Below are positions 54,496-64,000 of a stretch of DNA of 64,000 bases, one piece after another. Made by a program: the position numbers and the translations under genes. Within the stretch, counting starts at the first letter, position 1, and each line of letters opens with the position of its first letter. Source of the DNA: Odiellus spinosus (lineage: Eukaryota > Arthropoda > Arachnida > Opiliones > Phalangiidae); the NCBI GenBank assembly GCA_963920705.1, contig OY987226.1:18757600-18821599 (forward strand), written 5' to 3'. Under the pieces are notes generated by a model. The model did not search any database and had not been told where the DNA came from. It saw only the letters and a program-made list of their open reading frames with translations.

Positions 54496-55944
54496 CGTAC
54501 GTGAAGCTAAATTTAACAGAACTAATATTTATGTCGTTTTGCATTGAATTTTTTTTTTTTTCGCAACCATGGAGCAATGCAAACCGGAAAATAAGGTTAT
54601 ATATACCACATCACGAAAACTAAATAACAAAGTCAAGGGCAGGGTAAAAAAAAAAAAGGTTCGTATTCAGAACCTCTAAAATCTAAACTTGAAACCTCTA
54701 AAACATTTAGAAAAGTTCTGCTTTCAAATTTAATATGGGAAAGAACCTGTTCTCTTTGGAAAATGTTTACCACTTGTTCATGACTGCGGGAAAAGATTAC
54801 GTCATTGAAATGGATTTCTATTAGCTGTCTATATCACGTGTCTTTAAAAAAGGGCTTTTTTTCCGCGGGCAGAGATGGGAAGGCCGCTTTTGTCCTAAAA
54901 TTTTTATATTTGTTTTTGACACCACAACAAAACATGTACATTGCTAGAAAATTTTTACATCTGTATGTTATTGCTCCATGGTTACAGAAATATTTTCCCA
55001 ATGGAATACGATTGTTCCATAGTTTGTCAACCTGTCTGACTTTATACGTTATTGAAAAACTGTTACTAATATTTAAATTCAGTAGAGGGCTAACGTGTGA
55101 CGTCACAATTGATTTCCCCATAATTGTACTCTCCAACTCTGAATTATAGGATTATCTTTTTATGCTAAAACAAGGAATATCTAAAACTATGGACTATGCT
55201 AATGGCAACGTTCTTTCTAGAATATCATTTCAGTTGTCCTTCACGCAATTATTTTCGGGCGCGTAGGAGGTAAACTCGACTTATAAGTACTATTCATCGC
55301 TTCTTTGAATTTATTTAGTTACTATATTAGTCGGAACAAAACGTCTGTAATTCTAAACTTACACCGAGTCACGTGGGATTACGGTCCTTTTTTTTTTTTA
55401 AGATGAGAGGTTCTCTCTGGTTTTGAAACTGGTGATTAATTTTCAAGTTTATTTTTCGTTGGTACTTAACACGAGGGATTCGTAATCCCTATTAGCAGTA
55501 ATTGAAGAATTCATTATGTTTGCCTAGTAACTCGCGAACAAACTACTTTTAATTTCTATTTATATTTAACGTTGCGTATTAATGCACGTTAGTTTCAGCT
55601 ATTCCGCATAGTGTTCTTGAATTCTCATTATGTATTTTTTGTTTTTTAATTGTTGACGCGAAATTATCTTGGGATAAAAATGAGCCCGTATAAATATTTC
55701 GGGGAAAAGCTTTATACCCTAATTCCATCGGGTTCACGGAATAAGATAAACCAATTCTAGTAATTCGCGGAAGGCAGTTAGAAAAGAACATCACTAGAAA
55801 AGATATAGTAAAATTTAAATTTTATTATATAAAGGTCGCGGTGTCTTCTTGCTTAAACATTTAAATAAAATACGAGTGAATACGAATGTCGCATCGTAAA
55901 ATGCTGGTAATGTTACTCTTGTTTCATATATTTCTAATTTTTAA
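53401..55944. other. No gene recognised; 30-base T run
   Basis: At 53820-54130 a slightly GC-richer stretch repeats short phrases such as TTGCGCAATGATTT, GGGGGACGTTATTGC and GGGGACATTATTGCGC, hinting at a decayed tandem repeat. T run at 54466-54495. Open frames of 79-114 codons have no recognisable domain. Confidence 0.5.
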
Positions 55945-56100
55945 AGGGACTATAGATAGAGTCGCGTGATATTTAGAGCTTCTTTATAGATTCCTTCTTT
56001 TATCGCTAAGCGGACAACGTTGGCCCCAACAAATGTTGCTTTACAAAACTTTACTCTGCGCGACTAAGGATCCAGGGAAGATGATTTTCAAATGACAGAA
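55945..56100. repeat. Interspersed repeat family E, copy 3
   Basis: GCTAAGCGGACAACGTTGGC and AGGGAAGATGATTTTCA match the other two copies of the family. Confidence 0.6.
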
Positions 56101-56260
56101 TCTCGAGCATGGAATATAGCTAAATACTTTCCCAACCCCTTATAAGGTTCAAATGTTTGCCACCAAGGCCAATTTTGGCGCAGGCTAGTTCAGGGGCTCC
56201 TCGCTAAATTTACGGTAGTCTTCCATAAAGAAAGCCTTTAAAGTTGGCAATCAGGGTAGA

Positions 56261-56576
56261 CAAGAATCCATTCAGGTTCCATAAGAATATGGGAGCATAG
56301 CTTTAGCCTCTGGTACCATCCTACCAAACTTTGTAACAAAAGTTCGTCTGCAATTTTCGCAACATTACTACGCTTAGATCTTTTTTCGTTCGGCTCCATT
56401 TTTATTACCCAAAATATTATGTCAAGGTCGTTAGTGGCGCGGGTTAATAATAGATTTCAGGAGCGATTTACTTGAAAAATCGATTCGAAGCAGACGAACT
56501 TTTGCTACAAAGTTTGGGAGGATGGTTATTGAATCGCGGCCTTCCCATATTCTTATGGAACCAGAATGGATTCTTG
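56261..56576. mobile_element. MITE family B, copy 2, perfect 7-base target duplication
   Basis: Begins CAAGAATCCATTCAGGTTCC and ends GGATTCTTG. Flanked by GGGTAGA on both sides (56254-56260 and 56577-56583). Close to identical over its whole length to 50988-51304, which points to recent activity. Confidence 0.9.
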
Positions 56577-56583
56577 GGGTAGA

Positions 56584-57194
56584 TATAGACAGAGTAGAAA
56601 ATTAACACGCTCACTGATATCAAGGGCAACTGTTAGCTGTGCCTGGTTGATAAAACCCCCAAAAATGTAAAACGAACGGTAGGGTTTTGCTACAATTCCT
56701 CTTATTCCGCTATGGGCTGCGATTGGTCACAGACATTTGAATCGGGGCCATTCAAACTTTCATTCCAATGAATTCTCCTTGCGGAACTTCCGCAACTAGA
56801 GAAAAAAGAATGCGGTTATTTAGTGAAACAATTTGTGATTTTGGCTTGTTTTAACCTCCACACCACACCACTCGTGCCGTTTAACTCTAGTGGATCGGGT
56901 TTTTCGCTACTTCTTCTATATCTACTCTATAACCACATATTAACCAATATGTCATAATCCATGAACTTCCCAGCTATAATGTAGACCGATTACATTAGGA
57001 GTCCTTTGTTTGTCATTTGTTTTTGTTCTCCCTTTAATTCCCCGAGGATCCTAACATAGGTTACTGTTTGAATAAACAGTTCTACCTTTACATTATGTGA
57101 ACTACCGCAACGCTTTTTGTAAGGCCAATCAGTTCCCGAATAAAAAAAACATATTTTGAATTTTCTAATTGTCATTTTTTTCGAACGCGTATAG
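56584..57194. other. No gene recognised; acceptor region of the MARCH exon
   Basis: The stretch ends TTTTTTTCGAACGCGTATAG, a plausible though not ideal acceptor for the exon at 57195. It could instead be promoter and 5' UTR if translation starts at 57252 in a first exon. Confidence 0.45.
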
Positions 57195-58679
57195 GAGTTT
57201 TATTCGTCACGATCCCCCGCTACGGGTCATTGCCCGTCGCTGCAGCCCGTAATGGACCGACGCCGTTCGTCTCAGCCTTCCTCCACGCTTAGCGCTTCTT
57301 CCTTCGGACCGAACAACCTCGCCACCAACGGCGGGACCGCTTTGGGACCCAACTCTTTGGCGTATCAGACGCTCGCCGCCGCTACCATGATGGAACGCGA
57401 CATTTGCAGAATTTGCCATTGCGAAGCCGACGTCGATTACCCCTTAATCTCGCCCTGTTATTGCGCCGGAAGTCTACGATACGTACATCAAGGATGTCTT
57501 CAACAGTGGATCAAGAGTTCCGACACTAGATGCTGCGAGCTTTGCAAGTTCGAGTTCATCATGCAGACGAAGATAAAACCATTCAGAAAGGTCAGTTCCT
57601 AAGCGTAGTTATAAACGAGCGATTTTTCTATATTCCTTATCGTTTCAATAGTTGTCTAATCCGCGCGAGTAATAAGTCTATACTCTCTTCGTTAGTTAAA
57701 ATAGTTTTCTAACTTTATATTTGTTTGTAGCTATTTAAACGATAAAGGATAAAATGATTCTTGTTGTCGGATAATACGGCATTCTCCCATAGTGGTTCAA
57801 TCATGAATTGGAATTTCATTTTTCATAAATTTTCTCTCGCTCATATAGTGGGAGAAGTTGGAAATGAGTCCCGTTGAACAACGAAAAGTGCTGTGTTCGA
57901 TCACGTTCCACGTCGTGGCCGTGACGTGCGTTGTCTGGTCTTTGTACGTCCTGATCGATCGCACCGCCGAAGAGATGCGATCTGGTGTCCTGGAATGGCC
58001 ATTCTGGACGAAATTAATCGTGGTAGCCATCGGCTTCACGGGAGGACTAGTTTTTATGTACGTTCAGTGCAAAATGTACGCTCAACTGTTCCGTCGTTGG
58101 CGCGCTTTTAATCGAATCATCTACGTTCAAGACGCTCCCGAAAAAATGGCCATGAAACTGGCTGATTTAGGACCCGCGACAGTTACCCCGTTAAACGCCA
58201 ATCTGGTCATCTCCGACGCGTCCGACACGGTATTGGCGCGTTCTTACGAGAAACACCGCGGTTCCCCTGTCGAAGAATTTCATAGTTGTCATAGTGGCAG
58301 CGTCGGTTTGGTCAGCGATAATCGCGCTAGTTCCGGCGACGTCAGATCCGGCGCTATTAGAGGAGGGACCAATCGTAATAAACAGTCTCCGACCAAAATG
58401 ACCAAATCTTTAGACGATTTGAGTTCCGGAAAACCACCGCTTCTCGGCGGCGGAACCACCGGGGTCTTCCAATCGTCGGTTTTGGAATTATCCGATCATA
58501 AACGACGCGGAGCCGAACCGACCAATCATTTTTATACGGTCGTTCTCTTACCAGAAGAACCTAACGCGTTGGCCGGAATATCTACCGGAAGTGACGCCTC
58601 CGCGGCGTCTCGTCGCGATTACGACTCAACGATCGTGCGCGTCTTGGAAAGTTCTAGCCTTCCGGATCAAAAAGTTTGA
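57195..58679 (+). CDS. MARCH8: MARCH1/8-like membrane RING-CH E3 ubiquitin ligase
   Basis: Proteins of this family sit in endosomal and plasma membranes and ubiquitinate other membrane proteins for endocytosis. Exon 57195-57590 joins 57849-58679 at AAG|GTCAGT ... TATAG|TGG in phase 0. From the ATG at 57252 the protein has 389 residues. An RING-CH finger of C4HC3 type spans about residues 54-98, with CRICHC, SPCYC, VHQGC and CCELC in order. Two transmembrane segments follow, around [15 protein letters not shown] and [18 protein letters not shown], with the family motif DRTAEE between them. The tail after [10 protein letters not shown] is Ser-rich, probably disordered, and longer than in human MARCH8. 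The frame stays open for 19 codons upstream of the ATG to an AG at 57194, so an upstream coding exon (perhaps 44526-44630) is possible. The intron holds a decayed family A MITE. Confidence 0.93.
57600..57790. mobile_element. Decayed family A MITE in the MARCH intron
   Basis: GCGATTTTTCTATATTCCTT and ATCGTTTCAATAG on the left face CTATTTAAACGATAAAGGAT and ACGGCATTCTCCC on the right. Only the terminal parts remain. It makes up most of the 258-base intron. Confidence 0.65.
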
Positions 58680-58895
58680 GGAAAAATGCGGACGCTTATC
58701 ATTCGTTCCCTTATAGGCTTCGAGAAAAAAGCGATTAAACTTTGGGCCGTGATCGATTTGTCTTTTGTTTGTTTTTTTTTTGTTTTTTTTTTTTTTGTTT
58801 TTTTAAGATAAACGAGGGAAATTAATGAGAAATGCATATAGAGCGAGGAAAGAACTTTGAAACGGGACCAAAAGTTTCCAGATGCTTCCGCAAAT

Positions 58896-58901
58896 AATAA
58901 A
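58896..58901 (+). terminator. Candidate polyadenylation signal of the MARCH gene
   Basis: AATAAA 217 bases after the stop codon, followed by GGCAGTGTTC, a G/T-rich stretch as expected downstream. T-rich runs precede it at 58770-58805. Confidence 0.5.
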
Positions 58902-61900
58902 GGCAGTGTTCAGCGGTAAGTTACCGATAATCCGATACATTCATTTTAAGCGGTAAGTGTAGCATCCTAAGTTTTTAAAGGGAAAATATGTGTTAAAAAG
59001 GTATTGTAGAATTTCTTACAAAATTATTGGTCAGTTTTTTGTCTTTTCAATTATTTTCCAAAACTGGTTAGGTTATAATTTCAAATTCGAACTAAAATAC
59101 TTAACTTCTGAATTCGAATTAAAGGCGGATGCACACGACCTATTTTCACGCGTTTCGAGTTCGCGCGCATGAAAAGAGGTCTGTCTGAATCCGCTAAATT
59201 AGTCTAAAACTGTTCAAAATTCTTATATTCTAAATTTTGAATGTGAATTCTGAAAATATAAACACTGGTCCATTTTAAACTCGTAGTTTTCCTTTAAAGC
59301 TAAAATAATAACGTCAACAATAATTTTGGACGTTTCATTAAAATGTGATATCTTTAATATCTAATTTTAATCGCTAACGGTACTAATTTGAAGATCTCAT
59401 CTCGCCCTATCACTGATGTTTTTCAGTTAATTCCCTGAGACTGGGTGTAATAATAGAAAATTTGTCTAGTCAAATTAAAAACCAATATATAGACATCGTA
59501 AAAGTGTAAATAAAATTTAATTTTCTGGTAAAACTAAATCTACTATAAGAAAAATACAAAACAAAAAAAATAAAAAATATTTCGAGCCATTCTTTAAAAA
59601 AAAATCGCTTCCAAACTTCAAATTATATATACCAAAGACGATCGTTCTTATAATATTAATTAGAATTTTTTTAATTAATGAAAGTCACTATTCTTAACCG
59701 TAATTAAAAAAATTAAATATAAATAATCCCCAAAATGAAACTAGTCTGATATTTTTTAAAATATTTTTCGCGGATCTTGGAAACTAATGGGTCTGAAACT
59801 TAATAATAGGTTAACCAGACGTTAATTGTGGTTTCGAATATGCTAAAACGAAGTACGGATATAACGAATTTTCGTTTTAAAATCTTTATTGCCTCCCTTC
59901 CCGTAATTGTTATCTATAATCCGAAAGCTATTGTACGAAGCTTAGAATTAAACGAAATTCGGATGAATATATCTTTGTTATATTTGTACTTATCCGTATT
60001 TCAACTTATGGACGCTAATCACAATAGGGAGAGAGAAAAACTACAAAAAATTATGATCATAATCGTCGACTAGCGGCAAATAGTGCCGTCTAATCGTGTA
60101 ACTAAACCAAACCGCAGCCTCGTGTCTAAACGAAATGGCCGAGGCTCAACATCTTAAGCTTATTTTTCATTTGGCGTAAATCACAACGTTATTGCCTCAC
60201 GCCAAGTTGTCCGAAGAAATTGATTTTTGCAATGGACGGTTCTGAACCGAAATTTGGATGAATGTGACAATATTAGCTTTCTATTTTTTTGGCCGCGTCC
60301 AACTATAACCCGCTAAACGAGCCAATCAGAAACGAGCGTGTTGTTTGAAAAAACGTAACGCCGATTAGCGGGAGCCGCCATCTTTTTAATTTTTAAAGGA
60401 ATTTAGCTGATAGATACATGCAAAAATTTCTATTGAACAGGATTATGTAACTAGTCGCCAACATTTTTCATCAATTGTTCTATTTATTAGTTTCCAGAGC
60501 ATGTATATCAGAAGCTACGTTCCAACTCACGGCAGGCAGACATAGTTTTATTTAGTTACGCCGGAGAGGTTTCAGATACGCGATTTGGCTTGCTCTGTTT
60601 GCCGCTAGATGACGGTTATGGACATTGGCGGATTTGGTCGTGACTCGTGTCTCTCCCGATTGAGATAATGCCCTAGATTTCAATATATTTTTAATCCTAC
60701 ACTTCATTAACTGATTTAAATTAAAAGCGATAGTTCCTAAGGCAGAGATAATCCTATCGGTAACGATTTCGCTACTCGTTTCTCAGACTACTCACTACCT
60801 TCGAACTATATTGCCTTAAAATTAGTAGACGAATTGAATAATTTCTCGTCTATAGATGGCGGAAGAAATCCTCCCCCCCCCCCAAAATAAAATCCGACTA
60901 ACTTCGTTAGTTTGACTATTAAAAATTTCCACTTAATTAACAAAGTACTTAAAAAATGTTTTAATGGTTTAGCTTTTGGCAGCTAATAACGCCAATTTTT
61001 GAAATTTAATATTTTAATTTTAGTTTTAGTTATTATTAAATGAAGGCGCTGATTCCAAGAGTCTTAGTGCCTGTTTTTAAAAACGACCAATAAAAATCAA
61101 ACGCGCAAATTTAATTGTAATAGCACTAGCGTTTCGCGACGTAAAACAAATTAAGGTATTCGTATTGAAAAATCTAGTATTAAAAAGATCTGGTCAATTA
61201 TATTCACGGTGGACGGCGAAACTTATCGCGAAAATGCGCTCTGACGTTACAAAGGTGACTATCAAAATTAAAAATTTAAATTAATTAAATTAATAATTAA
61301 TTTTATTAAGCAAGAAGCGCGTTGTACATTTTATATATATAAAAAATAAAAATAAAAAACGTTTTTACAGTTAAAAACTAAGAGTTATTCCATTTTTAGG
61401 TGTTTAATGATAATGGCATCTTAGTGAAATAAGATCATAAAATACAAAAGAGTGCATAGTTGTGGCATAGAAAGTGGCTTACTCTTGGAGATTGAAAAGC
61501 ATTTTACCTTCTGATTAAGGTGATGCAAAAAATATAAAATCAATTATCGATTATTTTGAAATTAAAGTAGACAATATAACTATTATATTTAAAAAAAGCA
61601 GATAAATTTATCAATAAGGAATATATTTGTATTAATATAGCAGCATCTAGCAATTTAAAGTTTGTTTACAAAGAGTTTTAATTCAATTTAATCGATTATG
61701 CACGATTAACCGCTTATTCTGGTTTACCCGACTTTTATAATTTACATAAGTGAGTTTTTCCAATTTTTTTAATGGTGGAATGGGTAAGAAATACCATAAA
61801 TATTGTTTCTAAATCGTATTTACGTAATATTTTCCATTTATTTTAAAGATATTCGAGAAAATAATATTTGCACTATAGTACGAATAATCGATAACCACCA

Positions 61901-62305
61901 ACGTATTGTTCAAAATAATGCGGAGCGAAATTTCCAGAAATATATTTTTCATTCCATCTTCGAGCCTTTGGATAAACGCTTAAACAGAAATAGGTCCTCT
62001 TTTTAACAGTAAGTCGTTGGTTAAAATGGTGTTTTTTTTAATAACTGTGTTTAGAGATAAATTATAAAATGGTAAAACCAACAGAAATTTACTGTTCTTA
62101 ATATAAAATTCCGAGCCCTATTCACTACTGTTATATTTTAACACATTTAGAAATTGTATAAATTTATTCGCATACAGTAGCATAGCGACAACTGGGCATT
62201 GGTTGGCTTAGGGCATTGGTTAGTGCCAATTTAGTAAGGTCTTTCCAAGCGTTCAGTAAACGAGGACCGGCTACGACACAGGATCAAGGACTTTCCATAA
62301 AGTTC
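58902..62305. other. No gene recognised
   Basis: AT-rich throughout. An 11-C run lies at 60873-60883. The stretch at about 60080-60660 is less AT-rich but has no convincing exon. Open frames of 60-81 codons here have no recognisable domain. Confidence 0.5.
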
Positions 62306-62553
62306 ATTTTGTTCTATTGTTTAAAATCATTTTCACGTATCGCCTCTTCTTTCGTTATTTTCCAAATTAGTTTCTAAATAGTTTATCAGATTTAACGTGC
62401 CTAAAATTAAGTTTTGAAAGGTTTTAAAGATTTTGTTCTATTGCTTAAAATCATTTTCACATATCACCTCTTCTTTCGTTATTTTACAAATTAGCCTCAA
62501 AATGCTTCATCAGACTTAACGTGCCTAAACTTAAGTTTTGAAAGGTGTTAAAG
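62306..62553. repeat. 124-base direct tandem duplication
   Basis: ATTTTGTTCTATTGTTTAAA at 62306 recurs at 62430 with one change, and the similarity continues through CACCTCTTCTTTCGTTATTT and TTTAACGTGCCTAAA to AAGTTTTGAAAGG. The two copies differ at several positions. It lies just past the stop codon of the minus-strand exon at 62613, so could be in its 3' UTR. Confidence 0.88.
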
Positions 62554-62612
62554 ATAGCCCGCTACGTCTTTCTTAGGTGAGCCAAAATTTAATCTTTTCA
62601 TTTATCAAATCC

Positions 62613-62877
62613 TTAATCTTTTCCGTTTCTTTTTCTCGTCTGGATGCTGGTTCGACGAATCATTTTTTCGCGTCTGAACTTCAATACTTCAACGACGAAG
62701 CTAAGAATGGCTAAAGAAATCAAAACCGCCGTAATGAAGATGGTCGCTTCGATATCTTCCCACGAAATTGCGTTCGGGTCTTGGCTTTCAAGCGGATTCT
62801 TCAAGCAACGTAACGAGGCGTACGTTATTTGTCGAAGAATGGGACTTAGTTGAGTCGTCGCTTCGAAGTAAGAAATT
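62613..62877 (-). CDS. C-terminal exon of an ionotropic-receptor-like protein (partial gene)
   Basis: The minus strand has a good acceptor (TTTTACTTTCAG) followed by 88 codons ending in TAA, with one leading base completing a split codon. It encodes 87 residues. The middle (WEDIEATIFITAVLISLAIL, then SFVVEVLKF) is a hydrophobic helix preceded by an acidic D-(I/L)-(E/Q) pattern and followed by a basic tail. This is the layout of the last transmembrane helix and short tail of insect ionotropic receptors and glutamate receptors. Upstream exons would lie at higher coordinates; I could not identify any before the window ends, and the next 1 kb is full of MITEs. Family assignment rests on this one helix and is tentative. 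Confidence 0.45.
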
Positions 62878-63097
62878 CTGAAAGTAAAATTTATTCGTTC
62901 GTCAATTTTGATAAAGAAACGAGGGGCTGACCACATCGGTGTACACGTCTGTAGCTTTGACTGTACTATAGTGATTACGTAACTGACTATTCATTTAGTA
63001 CTACCAAAGGCTGTAATCATTTCCGTAATCGCGCAATCGATGTGCAGATTTTAGTGAAGTGGTTCGCCCCTCGCAAAGAAACCAAAGTTCACAAAAA

Positions 63098-63284
63098 CTA
63101 GGTTCGCACTAGAAACTTTGAAATCCCTTTTCGAAACGTTCTGAATGTTCAAATTAACTTTTTGAGATAGTAACTTCATTTTTGTACAAAGGATCTTTAC
63201 AGCTGGCCCCAAAAATTTACAATCTAACCTATGCAAAACGGTTAAAAAACGATTTCAAAGTCTATGTTGTGAACGCGGCTTTAG
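63098..63284. mobile_element. MITE family D, short copy
   Basis: GGTTCGCACTAGAAACTTTG then AAATC on the left faces GATTTCAAAGTCTATGTTGT and GAACGCGGCTTTA on the right. It lies upstream of the receptor-like exon, probably in its intron. Confidence 0.7.
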
Positions 63285-63697
63285 AGACATTGAAGTGGAA
63301 GGCCGGGAGAAGGAAAAACTGGCGAAGATCGTTGTCTTATCTAAATCGCTTCAAAACGATGGACAAAGTATAAGAACGCTTTATAGTCAATCACTTCAAA
63401 TTCCAATTCTGTGCTTATCATTAGGGCGGCATATGCGACGGTCCGAAGTATCCCGCACACCGGACTTTCCTAAGGAGCCTCTGTTTAACCCCTCCTTTTT
63501 TATTCCCCCTTTAGCTTCGAGGGTAAAATGTCTCTCGGATAGACGTTTCAAAAGACGCCATTATCGTAACAGAAAACTAAGATGGGTGAAATTATTTGAG
63601 ATTGGCTGTGTTAAAATAGTCAACAGTTCGCTGCAAAAATAAATCAGTTTTATTAAACTGCATTCTTCGTTCCTCTGGTCAATAATTCCACCCCTCT
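63285..63697. other. No gene recognised
   Basis: A 115-codon frame on the plus strand (63295-63642) overlaps a MITE edge at its start and has no recognisable domain. No splice signals convinced me on the minus strand. Confidence 0.45.
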
Positions 63698-63997
63698 TAA
63701 GCTGCGTTCATACTAGGCCTTGGAATCGATTTAAACCGTTTCAAAACGTTTCGCTAGAGTCGTGTGAACGGGAAACTGTCTTTTATCGAATCGATTTGAT
63801 TCGATTTCTCGAAATGGCTTCGGGAACCAGTTTCATGCCGATTCCGTTTCAACAACCGATAGATGAAGCTACGATAAATCGATTTATAAAGATAGTGTGA
63901 ACACGTGACGCTTAAAACGATTCCTGCCGATATGAATATCGGTTTGATTTTACCGTTTCAAACCGATTAAGAAATGCTAGTGTGACCGTAGCTTTAG
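63698..63997. mobile_element. MITE family D, full-length copy
   Basis: TTAAGCTGCGTTCATACTAG at the left and CTAGTGTGACCGTAGCTTTA at the right are diverged inverted repeats. GGAATCGATTTAAACCGTTT inside is mirrored by AAACCGATTAAG. About 300 bases, non-coding. Confidence 0.8.
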
Positions 63998-64000
63998 AAT

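Noticed and set aside
54805..55149. 114-codon plus-strand frame with an overlapping minus-strand frame
   Set aside because: Low-complexity, T-rich composition, no domain, no splice signals worth trusting.

Overview
The window is animal nuclear DNA, almost certainly from an insect or close relative. Genes are split by short GT-AG introns, many of 55-90 bases. The proteins are animal families: a TRPC channel, a COPII Sec24C/D, a MARCH1/8-type E3 ligase and an ionotropic-receptor-like tail. The DNA between genes is AT-rich and full of small non-autonomous transposons. A short (CCTAA)n tract matches the insect telomere repeat. No ribosomal RNA, tRNA or CRISPR array was recognised.

Layout. (1) 1-1610: non-coding DNA with a 30-base minisatellite. 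(2) 1611-7065, minus strand: a complete TRP-family channel gene, 13 or 14 coding exons, about 1,095-1,117 residues. (3) 7066-8438: a shared head-to-head 5' region. (4) 8461-22146, plus strand: a complete Sec24C/D gene, 13 coding exons and 1,122 residues; every exon junction keeps the frame. Introns 3, 5 and 7 each hold a different long minisatellite (28-, 31- and 23-base units). (5) 22147-44500: no convincing coding exon, but a 7.5 kb, roughly 327-copy array of a 23-base unit at 29395-36930, a second composite array at 37860-38935, and transposon relics. (6) 44526-58679, plus strand: a MARCH1/8-like membrane E3 ligase. Its RING-CH and transmembrane exons lie at 57195-58679, and a well-formed exon at 44526-44630 could be its upstream coding exon across a 12.5 kb intron full of MITEs. 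(7) 58902-62612: mostly featureless AT-rich DNA with a 124-base tandem duplication. (8) 62613-62877, minus strand: a last exon resembling the C-terminus of an ionotropic glutamate-type receptor. MITEs follow to the window end.

The genes do not form a pathway. TRP is a plasma-membrane cation channel, Sec24 selects cargo for COPII vesicles leaving the ER, and MARCH ubiquitinates membrane proteins. The most unusual feature is the minisatellite landscape. In the large array and in the Sec24 intron-7 array, single-base variants form nested contiguous blocks in mirror order, as if each new variant arose inside the previous block and spread outward. Several MITE families could be delimited from terminal inverted repeats and, for two of them, target-site duplications.
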